A DNA stretch of 23,135 nucleotides from a virus: positions 1-23,135 of the IMG/VR virus record IMGVR_UViG_3300046000_001271. One strand, 5' to 3'. Position 1 is the first letter of the stretch. Every line of letters begins with the position of its first letter. This document shows, piece by piece, positions 9,201-17,122 of this stretch. The notes beneath the pieces were generated by a model. The model was not told the origin of the DNA. It saw nothing but the letters and a program-made list of their open reading frames with translations, and searched no databases. Made by a program: the position numbers and the translations under genes.

Positions 9201-9613
9201 ATAATGGTGATTATCCTGTTGCTATTGCTTTGGCAAACTCATTTAGTAGAGATACTAATTGTATAGTATTCGGTTCTGATCGCACATCAAATCCACCTGC
9301 AAATGATAGTTATATGTCTGCTGTTAAGAATGGATTTAATAATGATATACAATTAGATAGAGTATATGTTGGTAAATCGTTCAGAGCAGCTTTTGCATAT
9401 GAAGATGGAAATCTTCCTAAAGGTAACATCATCTTGGCTCTAGATGGCATATCATCAAATAAAGCTAGTGCAAATATACCAAATGTTAACATACTGTACA
9501 TATCTCAGACAGCAAGATTTCAACCACAGTATCCACATAATATAGAAAAAGTTGTATATTATAATAAAGAGTTGTCAAATACAACAATGATTCAACTGAC
9601 AACTAAACCATGA
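6209..9613 (+). CDS. 7: Baseplate wedge protein gp7-like, with C-terminal tail-fibre-type module
   Basis: 1134 residues (T4 gp7 is 1032). The N-terminal 140 residues (PNFVLFLQKYFEYLEQ, then DFYRAKGTENSIRFLINILY at 91-110, then EFYYPKKDVLRASDGKW) match the pattern of the C-terminal part of T4 gp7, which has FCEAYIQYL and FYSTKGIEASYKFLFKVLYN. The later YRKAIKQLVHPAGMKLFGQY (668-687) matches the VHP segment near the T4 C-terminus. Between them lie repeated glycine-rich units. The large N-terminal domains of T4 gp7 are absent. From about residue 717 a different module begins: IDFTTGNLDSNVTFTRSSNA, RVEPQATNLLLYSNNF, FGPQLETGNVATTYIPT and a LamG-like segment to the end. Such modules are typical of phage tail fibres and adhesins. 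The role as the wedge central scaffold is inferred from family and position between gp6 and gp8. Confidence 0.85.
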   Translation: MSTNNKISSLISSQVPFFVRNDHPNFVLFLQKYFEYLEQDNQVVQVAKDNIPVIRDIDLTSYEENLYDEFLKLIPENVTVDKNLLLKNIKDFYRAKGTENSIRFLINILYGHEDLEFYYPKKDVLRASDGKWFIQRSLRVTDTSVNSIANSNILAISNFNDKIIRGNTSGATATVERVDRFFEKGTQIDELIISNILGNFVNNEQVFTVFSENGITKSLTSNVFGGIINTVTVTNAGSGYIVGDNPIVESNSGAGANLRVSRVSTGNIASITVIDGGAGYQTNSFALFSGGGAGSGANAELTLVLNDSSVHPNSYNIIFSTVSVEANTNTTNSIANNIYQSFAYQNLNVIYTNTSNIRANSGVSLASLNLSSWLANSNVYFETFDSLNVTNQISGVSNTVLITATNTRSNLVYISPAFATRQSNLVVRIIKRANANTTLINALPFYVYANTGPARTVTVRNAGTNYTELPSISIIANTGIQELEILGKMVINNGGSGYQIGNIIQFNNEPGGYGTGANAIVSNISGTGAITAVKFVPRTGQIVGGSGYNVLPTANVISGTGNGANIAVTHRLGEGASFILTNSTLGSIQEIQIVNRGSGYTDVPTINLRSLGDGTATANATILEGVFTYPGRYLNDDGFVSSYNFLQDRDYYQNFSYVLRLKESIANYRKAIKQLVHPAGMKLFGQYLTIDEQDGLNNSEGGLEAITRSLPIPTLSIDFTTGNLDSNVTFTRSSNASFVNSFGYISYVTANVARFTHDPETLRPLGIRVEPQATNLLLYSNNFTNLWSNTGNTIITSGLKSPDGNNNAYLLYDSNLNNDASFIDQNITITPSATQRHTYSIFAKANTANAFAIYCFYTGTTVNGSSVIVNNFNTNNPTVTAAIAEGGEELPSNVVLENYIDGWKRLSFTTFNRNGLNNNIVFRVYPATRDPGITGATLFFGPQLETGNVATTYIPTGSATVTRSSDYLAVQNTAFTNVFNQIEGTVFVQGSTIDYVVNNGDYPVAIALANSFSRDTNCIVFGSDRTSNPPANDSYMSAVKNGFNNDIQLDRVYVGKSFRAAFAYEDGNLPKGNIILALDGISSNKASANIPNVNILYISQTARFQPQYPHNIEKVVYYNKELSNTTMIQLTTKP
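6890..7120 (+). repeat. Glycine-rich repeat block A in gp7
   Basis: Two units with the pattern V-T-V-T-N-A-G-S-G-Y and I-T-V-I-D-G-G-A-G-Y, each followed by a loop and a G-A-G-A-N-L or G-S-G-A-N-A strand. The codons for the glycines are mostly GGT, giving runs of GGTGGT and GGTGCT. Confidence 0.75.
7571..8074 (+). repeat. Glycine-rich repeat block B in gp7
   Basis: Four further units of the same family: near RNAGTNYTELPSISI, NNGGSGYQIGNIIQFN, GGSGYNVLPTANVISGTG and NRGSGYTDVPTINL. Each ends in a G-x-G-A/T-x-A strand. The block separates the two gp7-like conserved segments. Confidence 0.78.
8357..9610 (+). other. Tail-fibre/adhesin-type module fused to the gp7 C-terminus
   Basis: Residues 717-1134 of the gp7-like protein. 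The order is: a DFTTG...VTFTRSS lead-in; RVEPQATNLLLYS; a beta-sandwich resembling a carbohydrate-binding domain, with TYSIFAKA and WKRLSFTTF; the closing QLETGNVATTYIPT and VTRSSDY; then a LamG-like segment with LALDG and KVVYYNKELSN. These signatures are familiar from phage tail fibres and tail-associated adhesins that bind glycans. Binding activity is inferred, not shown. Confidence 0.72.
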
Positions 9614-9629
9614 TCTGTTTAAATTTTAT

Positions 9630-9637
9630 TATAAATA
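9630..9637 (+). promoter_or_regulatory. T4-type late promoter TATAAATA before gp8
   Basis: An exact TATAAATA box lies in the only intergenic gap of notable size in the baseplate block (9614-9660), 23 bases upstream of the gp8 start codon. Transcription would begin about 6 bases past the box, giving a short leader that contains the AGAGGA ribosome site. This matches the late promoters recognised by the gp55-type sigma factor of T4-like phages. Activity is inferred from sequence and position. Confidence 0.7.
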
Positions 9638-9647
9638 ATAGTAAATC

Positions 9648-9653
9648 AGAGGA
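9648..9653 (+). promoter_or_regulatory. Ribosome binding site AGAGGA deciding the TTG start of gp8
   Basis: AGAGGA ends 7 bases before TTG at 9661. No ATG lies in frame nearby: the first in-frame Met is about 30 codons in, after sequence matching the gp8 N-terminus. The TTG is therefore the best start. Confidence 0.7.
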
Positions 9654-9660
9654 TTAAATT

Positions 9661-10986
9661 TTGAGTTCATCCGCCACATTTATCAAGTTTCGCGTCAACA
9701 GCGCCGAACAGTTCAAAGAATCTGTTTCAGAACCTACTCCAAATACCAACATGTATTTGACTTATGGTAAAGTGGATGCATGGGCAAATGATGCAAATGC
9801 TGATATAGCTAATACTTCTGTATCTACCGAATATCAAATTTGGTCTAACATGATTGGTGGTAAGAAAATCCTCGGCTATGATATATCGCATGTAATACGT
9901 AGAATTAACTGGGTAGCTAATACATCGTATACCTCATATGATCATAGAAATGCCAATCTATATGATGGTAACACAAATTTTTACGTTGTCACAAGTGATT
10001 ACAACGTCTACAAATGTATCGGTAATAACAACAATTCATTAAGCACAGTAGAACCTACAACAATTAATTTTGGCTCGACAGTCGAGACTTCTGATGGATA
10101 CATCTGGAAATATATGTATTCAATCTCCGACTCTGATCAGTTAAGATTTACTACAAGCAATTATATTCCAGTTAGAGTACTAGCTGCAAACGACGGTTCA
10201 CTTCAATGGCAAGTTCAAGATAATGCTATTGAAGGTGCAATCTATCACATTAAGGTTGCTAATACAGGAACAAATTATAGCAATACAAGCAACATCGGCA
10301 TATCTATATCAGGCGATGGTTCTGGTGCAGATGCGATAGTCACTTTAAACACTGTTTCGAATACAGTGTCATCTATCACAATGACGAACTATGGTCAAAA
10401 TTATACGTATGCTACCGTTGCTATCACTGGTGGTGGTGGTTCGAACGCATCTGTTATAGCTATGATTAGTCCTCCAGGTGGTCATGGTAGTAGTCCAATA
10501 TATGAATTTGGTGGATCAGCGGTTATGATCAATACACAGTTGAAATCGTCTGAGGGCGGAAAACTTCCTGCTACTAACGATGTGAGACAGATCGCTATCC
10601 TTAAGGATCCACTATTGAGAGATGGTTCTGCTGTTTCTTCTAACATTGTTTTTCAACAGGGTATAACTCTGACGACTGCTGGTTCTGGTGACTATCAACA
10701 GGATGAAATAGTATATCAAGGAACATCAGTGTCAACTGCAACTTTCAGTGGTAAAGTTGTATCGTGGGACTCAGCTAACGGAAGACTAGTTGTTATAAAT
10801 ACAACAGGAAATCCGCTATCTCAATCTCTTGTTGGAGCAAACACATCGACAAGCAGATTTATCGGTAGCATAATACCAAATTATCTGAAGCTATACTCTG
10901 GTCAACTTTTATATGTTAATAATTTAGAACCAATAACCAGATCAGCAGACCAGACAGAAGATTACAGAATAGTACTGAAGTTTTAA
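9661..10986 (+). CDS. 8: Baseplate wedge protein gp8
   Basis: 441 residues (T4 gp8 is 334). In T4, gp8 dimers bind gp7 and gp10 on the outer wedge. The family pattern is clear: an N-terminus near FRVNSAEQF, then MYLTYGKVDAW (31-41), IWSNMIGGKKIL, SHVIRRINW, YNVYKCI, EPT, DGYIWKYMYSI, then a late R-Q-I-A-I-L-K-D-P-L segment. The C-terminus LEPITRSADQTEDYRIVLKF corresponds to the T4 ending with P-I-I-x-x-x-D-Q-T-E-E. The extra length lies mostly in residues about 193-285, a glycine-rich repeat segment of the kind also found in gp6 and gp7, and about 337-402, which includes DEIVYQGTSVSTATFSGKVV. It starts with TTG behind AGAGGA, and a late promoter stands directly upstream, so this gene may open a separate late transcript running into the giant connector gene. 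Confidence 0.93.
   Translation: MSSSATFIKFRVNSAEQFKESVSEPTPNTNMYLTYGKVDAWANDANADIANTSVSTEYQIWSNMIGGKKILGYDISHVIRRINWVANTSYTSYDHRNANLYDGNTNFYVVTSDYNVYKCIGNNNNSLSTVEPTTINFGSTVETSDGYIWKYMYSISDSDQLRFTTSNYIPVRVLAANDGSLQWQVQDNAIEGAIYHIKVANTGTNYSNTSNIGISISGDGSGADAIVTLNTVSNTVSSITMTNYGQNYTYATVAITGGGGSNASVIAMISPPGGHGSSPIYEFGGSAVMINTQLKSSEGGKLPATNDVRQIAILKDPLLRDGSAVSSNIVFQQGITLTTAGSGDYQQDEIVYQGTSVSTATFSGKVVSWDSANGRLVVINTTGNPLSQSLVGANTSTSRFIGSIIPNYLKLYSGQLLYVNNLEPITRSADQTEDYRIVLKF
10240..10464 (+). repeat. Glycine-rich repeat pair inserted in gp8
   Basis: Two units, around VANTGTNYSNTSNIGISISG then GDGSGADAIV, and TNYGQNYTYATVAITGGGG then SNASV. They interrupt the region between the conserved gp8 segment that includes W-Q-V-Q and the later R-Q-I-A-I-L segment. 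Confidence 0.75.
10794..10801 (+). promoter_or_regulatory. Possible late promoter box inside gp8
   Basis: An exact TATAAATA lies within the gp8 coding sequence, about 200 bases before the giant connector gene. It could supply extra late transcription of that gene, but in AT-rich DNA a chance match inside a gene is quite possible. Confidence 0.25.
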
Positions 10987-11002
10987 GGGAAAATAGAAAA
11001 TC

Positions 11003-14000
11003 ATGGCAAATACTGCTAACAATCTAGGTCTAACAACAGACTTTAACGTAACACCTTATTACGATGATTACGATGAAGCTAAACAGTTTTATCGTATATT
11101 GTATCGTCCTGGTTATGCTGTACAGGCGCGTGAACTTACTCAGATGCAAACTATTCTGCAAAGACAGATCGAGAGATTTGGCAGACATGTATTTGAAGAA
11201 GGTACTATTGTTGTTCCTGGTTCTTTTCAGTTATATGCTGCTAATACTAAGTCGTCTCCTGGTCCTCTCAATTACGTAAAAGTAAAAGACGTTGATGATA
11301 GCAATAACACAGTAGATATCACAAACTTCAATGATGTTGAAGTTACTGGCCAAACATCTGGTGTTAAAGGTTTTATCAACATTGTTATTGATGGTTCTGA
11401 ATCATCTACAAACAAAAAGACTATTTACGTTGATTATCTACAAGCATCTAATGCTAATAGTCAAATAGTCAAATTTATTGCTGGTGAAACTCTAACATCC
11501 AATATCGGTAACCTAAAAGTTGTTGATACTGATGCAACTGGATTTGGTTCAGCATTCCGTATTACATCAGGTATCGTGTTCTCTAAGGGACATTTCATTT
11601 GGTTCCCAACACAAGAAGTTGTTCTAGATCGATACAATGACACACCAACATGTAAAGTTGGATTCAATATCGCAGAATCGATTGTAAATTCATCAACTGA
11701 CAACAGTCTTCTTGATCCAGCACTAGAGTCTTCAAACTATTCAGCTCCTGGTGCAGACAGATTTAAACTTGACGCTGAATTGCAAGTACGAGAAATTAAT
11801 GATCCTGAAGATTTGCCTGATTTTACTACACTGTTTACAATTGAAAATGGCATTATTCAAATTCTTAATGAGAGAACGCAATACTCACTGATCAATGATG
11901 AATGGGCTAAGAGAACCTTTGATGAGTCTGGAGACTATTATGTTTCTGGATTAAATATTGACATACGCGAGCATCTTGATAACGGACTAAATGGTGGCGT
12001 ATACACAAGCGCGCAGGGTGGAAACGCTAATCTCATCTCTGTGAGAGTAGAATCTGGTGATGCCTATGTTAAAGGATATAGAGTTGCAACTGAAGCTACA
12101 ACTCCATTAACTACACTAAGATCAACTACATATTCAAATGTTGAAAATCAAAGTGCTTCAGCCTTCTTAGGATCATATGTCACAATTGATGAGATGGTTG
12201 GACATTTGCCATTAGATACTGGTGTAGAAGTTAGACTTTACGACACTCAGCAAAATCGTCTTTCTAATGCAACATTCACAGCAGCACAGACTGGAAATTT
12301 AATTGGTACAGCCAGAGTTGCTTCTATAGAATATAATACAGGAACTTTAGGTACAGCAGACGGCAAATTAGATATGTATCTAATGGATATCCGTATGAAT
12401 GGAACAAATAGTTTTTCAACTGTAAGAAGCGTTTATATTGACAATGCGTCAACTGCTGATTTTGGTGCAGATATCGTTCTTGATCCTATAACAAATTCGA
12501 CTGTTCTTTATGAGCCTTTCAATGTTCCTCTTCTATACTACACAGGTTCGAATCATACCCGCAAGATAAAAGGTGTATTGGAAACTTCTGATACAACATA
12601 TAACTATACTACAACTTTACCTGTAACCATTACAGGTGGTAATTTCTCTGTTTCTGCTCCAGGCAGTGACTCTCTTCCTTATTCTGGCGTTCTTTCTACG
12701 TCTAGTAAGAGAGACATATTACTAAGTCTCAACTCAGCATTAAACGTTGCAACTGCTATAACAGTAACCAACAACGGTACGACACTTGTTGGAACAAACT
12801 TTACCAAGTTGAATGCTGGTGATATGTTGAAGTTCTCAGGCCTGGCAGATACAACAGCAAACATTTACTCCATCGTTTCTATTGCTAACGCAACACACCT
12901 AGTTGTAAATAAAGTTCCTGCTGTCCCTCTTTCAGGCAACAGTCTCTTCAAACATTACGGAAACGGTGATTATATCGATCTAACAACCTTAGGTTTCGAT
13001 AGCGGAACTGTACGTACAGTCACAGCAGCCGGTACAACACTCACGTTTGCTCTTAATGAAACTGCAATTGCAGGATCAGCAGTTGTTTCTTTCAAAGCTA
13101 AAAAAACAACAGCCGTTGAAGCTGCTAAAACTCTTAGACCAAGCAGATATGTACAAATAAACTGCTCAACTGCTGGCACAAGTGGTCCATTTAATCTAGG
13201 ATTCTCTGACGTTTATAGAATTAAACAGATTCGTAAAAAGTCAACCAGCAACTTCTCTTCAAACACTGAAGGAACTCTGGTAACAAATCAATTCATTTTT
13301 GATAATGGACAGAGAGATACCCACTATGACATTGCCAGAATTGATCCAATCGCAGGACTAACTGCAACAGATAGACTTCTGGTAGAATTAGACTACTTTA
13401 TTCCTGATTACTCACAGGGTAAAGGTTATTTCACAGTAGATTCTTATCCAGTTAACGATGTAACTGCGTCTTCAACTACTATCACTACAGCAGAAATTCC
13501 TATCTATAAGTCTCCTACATCAGGTAAAAGTTATGACCTGAGAAACCATCTTGACTTTAGACCTATCAAGTCTATTTCTGCAACCGATTCGACGACTGTT
13601 GCTGGTGCTTCGGTGAATCCTGCAACATCAACAACATTCAACTATTCTGGTACAGGTATAACATTAATATCACCGTCTACAGAGGTCATATATGATTACT
13701 CATATTATCTAGGTAGAAAAGATGTTGTCCATGTCAACAAAGATAAGATATTCTCTATCACCAGAGGTGTTCCAGCTGCAACTCCAGTAACACCACAGAT
13801 CAGTGACAATGAGATGGTTCTTGCTGTTCTCAATATTTCTCCTTATCCTTCAATTTCACCATACTACGCAAAGTTGATTGGTCGACAAGATATTGCAACA
13901 ACTACACGTTGGATTGCACCAATTAGACAAACTATGCGTGATATCGGTATCATGAAAGATAGAATTACAAATCTAGAATATTACACTTCATTGTCATTAC

Positions 14001-16912
14001 TAGAGAAGAATGCTCTTGATCTATTAATTTCAGATGCAAGTGGAAATGATAGATTTAAGAACGGTATCTTCGTTGATACATTTACAGATCATCAACTAGG
14101 TGCAACATACAATGATGATTATCGAATTGTCGTTGATCCACAAGAAAAGAGTATTAGACCTTTATACTCAATGCAACCTATCAACTATGATTATCTTTCA
14201 GGCACTAATATTAGAAAAACAGGTGATATAGTAACACTTGACTATACTGAAGTACCGTTTGCCAATATTCTTTCTGTAACTTCTACATTAAACACTGAAA
14301 AATCTAATTATAAATTTATTGGTAACTTGACTCTTGCACCCGCACAAGACGTTTGGATTGATACTAATGATGCAATACCACCAAATGTAATATCGATTAA
14401 TGGTGCAAATCTAGATGGTATGGAAGACGCTCAACAGTCTGGTGGTATAACAACAACATGGAACTCATGGCAAACTAACATCACAGGTTATAAAGTTTAT
14501 GCTGGTGATGATGCCTCTAGTACATTAGTAGGAACGTTCTCTTCTGCTGCTGAAGCAAATAGAGTTGCGCAGAATATCAGAACATCCGCTTCTGGTGCTA
14601 CAATTGAAACCATCACTACAAGTTCACGTACTGGCACAGAATATTTTAACTATCTTGATAGTGACTCAACTTCAGTCGGCTCTCGCGTGATCAATACAGA
14701 AATTGTTCCTTACATTAGAGCCCAAACTCTAATGGGTAAGGCAACAGGTCTAAAACCTTTCGCTAAGTATTTTGTATTCTTTGACAGCATTAATATGACA
14801 GAATATGTCAGACCAATCACTGAGGCCGAATATAATAACGTTGCCGCTGTATCAAGTTGGACAAATGCTGTTGGAACTGATGTTATTGCCAACTCTAATG
14901 GTGAAATTTGGTTTAGATTAAATCTTCCAAATACAGACAATCTTAGATTTACTGTAGGTCAAAAGAAATTATTGATAACAGATAGTCCAACAAGTTCTGA
15001 TTTTGCAACTTCATTTGCATCAACATCGTTCTTTGCCCAAGGTCTTATTCAGACAAAGCAAGACACAATCCTATCTACAAGACAGGTTGAAAATAGACAA
15101 AAGACTGTTTCTGAATTGACAGTAGGTTCAACATTCAGTTCTCTTCCTCCTCTACCAGAAGAACCTGAATATGAAGCTCCTATACCAGATCCTCCTGACA
15201 ACGGTCAAGTATGTCTCGCATATGTGATGCCAATCAAAGCTCCAGATAACGAAGAAGGTCTATTCTTAACTTCTGTTGAAGTATTCTTCGCAGAGAAGCA
15301 TCCTACACTTGGTGTCTGGTTTGAACTGAGAGAAGTTGACGCTGGTGGCGGTATTACACTAAATCAAGTTCCATTCTCAGAAAAGCGTTATACAAATTCA
15401 CTGGTACCCATTTCTACAAATGGTAAAACAAATGGCATGACTGTCACTTTTGATACTCCAGTATTCTTGTATAGTAACAAATCTTATGCTTTCATTGTTC
15501 ACCCTGAAGCTGGAAATCCAAATTATTACTTGTGGTGTTCACGTATTGGTGAAATCGATGTAAACACTGGCAAACAGGTTACAAGCAGAGCATATACAGG
15601 TTCAACATTCACGACAAATAATAATGTGATCTGGAATCTAGTTGATCAAGTTGATATCGTTTGTAACTGGAAGCGCGCTTCATTCGTGTCGTCTGGCAAC
15701 TTTGAAATTGGCAACAGACCAAAAGAAAAACTGTATATTCAGAATGTTGTAGGAAGCATAGAAGGATTTGGTGAACCAATTTCTTCTGGTGATAGATTGA
15801 CACTATCAGGATATGGTGGAGCAACTATTGCTGTTACTGACCTTATTGTCGGTGGTACTTCTGGCATTAATGCTAGTGTTGTTAATATCAATTCTGGCAC
15901 ATACTCTATGTCAAACATTCGATATACTGTAGGTGAAACTGTAACCGTAAGATATGCTTCAAATGCAACATCAAAAGGTACTGCGACAATTGCAACAAGA
16001 GAAACAGGTAAAGGATTCCTTGAGTACTATAAAGAGTCATCAAATTCAACGTATGTAATTCTAGATAGTTCTAATGGTAAGTTCTTTGCTAACGACTCAA
16101 TATTTGATATTTCTGACGAAGGTTCTGCTACAATTTCAAGAATCGGCAATTTCAGATATTCATTGATCGACTTTGAACCTGCAATCATTAACTTTGCTAA
16201 AGCTACACAGTCATTTGAAATGGCAACATATTCAAATACTGGCACTGCCCAAGCTTATGTTAATATCGATACTGGTGAAAACTATGAGTTTAGTACTGAG
16301 ATGGCAGTTTATTCAAGATCAAATGAAATTGCTTCATTGTCATCCAACAGATCAAATAAAGTTCGTGTGAACATGAACTCATCTTCAAACTATCTAACAC
16401 CTGTATTTGATATTGGTAGAACTCAATCTATTATTGTGGATAACATTGTTAATTCCAATACAGTAAATGAGACTAATGAAAGTGGCGGCAATCTGTTCAA
16501 TAAGTATATCTCAAAGATTGTCACATTGGCTGAAGGCCAAGATGCTGAAGATTTGAAGGTGTATCTGACTGCATATCGTCCACCAAACACAGATGTTAAA
16601 GTTTGGATTAAGATTTTAAACGGTGAAGATTCAGATACTATGGCACAGAAATCTTGGATTGAACTTGAAAAGAGTTTTGGTGGAGATATATCATATTCAT
16701 CTCTCGTAGACAAGAAAGACTTCAAGGAGTATATCTTTAATATACCTTCTTCTTATATGACAGGTACTTTAGGAGAAGTGAGATATACTAACACTCAAAG
16801 CATTCTTTTCACTGGATATAAATCATTCCAGATTAAGATAGGATTGTTGGCAACAAACTCTGCAATAATTCCTAGAGTTGCAGATTTAAGAGCGATTGGT
16901 CTTCAGATTTAA
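11003..16912 (+). CDS. Giant virion structural protein with DUF4815-like N-terminus, probable baseplate-fibre connector
   Basis: 1969 residues. The N-terminus (YYDDYDEAKQFYRILYRPGY, then AVQARELTQMQTILQRQIER and FGRHVFEEGTIVVPG, residues about 19-73) is the signature I associate with DUF4815 structural proteins of T4-like phages. A second conserved stretch, RQTMRDIGIMKDRITNLEYY plus TSLSLLEKNA (about 975-1005), belongs to the same family and looks helical. Next come IVPYIR and GLKPFAKYFVFFD (around 1249), a proline-rich linker LPPLPEEPEYEAPIPDPPDN (1381-1400), a probable beta-sandwich (about 1401-1570), G-T-S-G-x-x-A-x-V strands, and a C-terminal domain around AEDLKVYLTAYRPPNTDVKV (1848-1867). 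No signal peptide or membrane segment is evident. It occupies the position of T4 gp9 to gp12, so a role linking wedge to fibres is likely, but I cannot show which of those functions it performs. Confidence 0.78.
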   Translation: MANTANNLGLTTDFNVTPYYDDYDEAKQFYRILYRPGYAVQARELTQMQTILQRQIERFGRHVFEEGTIVVPGSFQLYAANTKSSPGPLNYVKVKDVDDSNNTVDITNFNDVEVTGQTSGVKGFINIVIDGSESSTNKKTIYVDYLQASNANSQIVKFIAGETLTSNIGNLKVVDTDATGFGSAFRITSGIVFSKGHFIWFPTQEVVLDRYNDTPTCKVGFNIAESIVNSSTDNSLLDPALESSNYSAPGADRFKLDAELQVREINDPEDLPDFTTLFTIENGIIQILNERTQYSLINDEWAKRTFDESGDYYVSGLNIDIREHLDNGLNGGVYTSAQGGNANLISVRVESGDAYVKGYRVATEATTPLTTLRSTTYSNVENQSASAFLGSYVTIDEMVGHLPLDTGVEVRLYDTQQNRLSNATFTAAQTGNLIGTARVASIEYNTGTLGTADGKLDMYLMDIRMNGTNSFSTVRSVYIDNASTADFGADIVLDPITNSTVLYEPFNVPLLYYTGSNHTRKIKGVLETSDTTYNYTTTLPVTITGGNFSVSAPGSDSLPYSGVLSTSSKRDILLSLNSALNVATAITVTNNGTTLVGTNFTKLNAGDMLKFSGLADTTANIYSIVSIANATHLVVNKVPAVPLSGNSLFKHYGNGDYIDLTTLGFDSGTVRTVTAAGTTLTFALNETAIAGSAVVSFKAKKTTAVEAAKTLRPSRYVQINCSTAGTSGPFNLGFSDVYRIKQIRKKSTSNFSSNTEGTLVTNQFIFDNGQRDTHYDIARIDPIAGLTATDRLLVELDYFIPDYSQGKGYFTVDSYPVNDVTASSTTITTAEIPIYKSPTSGKSYDLRNHLDFRPIKSISATDSTTVAGASVNPATSTTFNYSGTGITLISPSTEVIYDYSYYLGRKDVVHVNKDKIFSITRGVPAATPVTPQISDNEMVLAVLNISPYPSISPYYAKLIGRQDIATTTRWIAPIRQTMRDIGIMKDRITNLEYYTSLSLLEKNALDLLISDASGNDRFKNGIFVDTFTDHQLGATYNDDYRIVVDPQEKSIRPLYSMQPINYDYLSGTNIRKTGDIVTLDYTEVPFANILSVTSTLNTEKSNYKFIGNLTLAPAQDVWIDTNDAIPPNVISINGANLDGMEDAQQSGGITTTWNSWQTNITGYKVYAGDDASSTLVGTFSSAAEANRVAQNIRTSASGATIETITTSSRTGTEYFNYLDSDSTSVGSRVINTEIVPYIRAQTLMGKATGLKPFAKYFVFFDSINMTEYVRPITEAEYNNVAAVSSWTNAVGTDVIANSNGEIWFRLNLPNTDNLRFTVGQKKLLITDSPTSSDFATSFASTSFFAQGLIQTKQDTILSTRQVENRQKTVSELTVGSTFSSLPPLPEEPEYEAPIPDPPDNGQVCLAYVMPIKAPDNEEGLFLTSVEVFFAEKHPTLGVWFELREVDAGGGITLNQVPFSEKRYTNSLVPISTNGKTNGMTVTFDTPVFLYSNKSYAFIVHPEAGNPNYYLWCSRIGEIDVNTGKQVTSRAYTGSTFTTNNNVIWNLVDQVDIVCNWKRASFVSSGNFEIGNRPKEKLYIQNVVGSIEGFGEPISSGDRLTLSGYGGATIAVTDLIVGGTSGINASVVNINSGTYSMSNIRYTVGETVTVRYASNATSKGTATIATRETGKGFLEYYKESSNSTYVILDSSNGKFFANDSIFDISDEGSATISRIGNFRYSLIDFEPAIINFAKATQSFEMATYSNTGTAQAYVNIDTGENYEFSTEMAVYSRSNEIASLSSNRSNKVRVNMNSSSNYLTPVFDIGRTQSIIVDNIVNSNTVNETNESGGNLFNKYISKIVTLAEGQDAEDLKVYLTAYRPPNTDVKVWIKILNGEDSDTMAQKSWIELEKSFGGDISYSSLVDKKDFKEYIFNIPSSYMTGTLGEVRYTNTQSILFTGYKSFQIKIGLLATNSAIIPRVADLRAIGLQI

Positions 16913-16927
16913 ATTGGGATATAGAAC

Positions 16928-17122
16928 ATGCAAAAGACTGAAGTACCTGGAATATATAAGGATGGTAAAGGTGTTCTTATAAATAAAGATAAGGATGCCC
17001 TTGCTGCTTACAAATTGCGCAAAGAAAAAGATAGAAAATTAATGTTGATCGAAGATGAATTGCGATTTCTAAGAAATGATATTGAAGATATAAAAAACCT
17101 ACTAAAAGGACTAGTAAAGTAA
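16928..17122 (+). CDS. Small conserved phage protein with C-terminal coiled coil, function unknown
   Basis: 64 residues. The N-terminal half (VPGIYKDGKGVLINKDKDAL, residues 6-25) resembles a motif of small proteins in T4-like phage structural clusters in which a short loop containing a G-x-x-I-N-x-D turn leads into a helix. The second half (about 26-62) is charged and helical with heptad-like Leu/Ile spacing: LMLIEDELRFLRNDIEDIKN, then LLKGLV. It is thus a likely oligomerising coiled coil. It lies between the giant connector and an S74 fibre and its stop abuts the fibre start, so it may be a minor virion protein or a fibre assembly helper. That role is a guess from context. The lysine-rich composition fits a small soluble protein. 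Confidence 0.75.
   Translation: MQKTEVPGIYKDGKGVLINKDKDALAAYKLRKEKDRKLMLIEDELRFLRNDIEDIKNLLKGLVK
16978..16985 (+). promoter_or_regulatory. Possible late promoter box inside the small coiled-coil gene
   Basis: Exact TATAAATA about 138 bases before the S74 fibre gene. It is well placed to drive the fibre module, but it lies in coding sequence (codons for Leu-Ile-Asn-Lys), so a chance occurrence cannot be excluded. Confidence 0.35.

Noticed and set aside
9615-9650. Weak inverted repeat (CTGTTTA with TAAATCAG) considered as a terminator
   Set aside because: The stem is short, AT-rich and imperfect, has a long loop containing the promoter box, and is not followed by a T run.
16423-16725. 100-codon minus-strand frame inside the giant connector
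   Set aside because: It overlaps the conserved C-terminal domain of the connector and shows no recognisable protein pattern.
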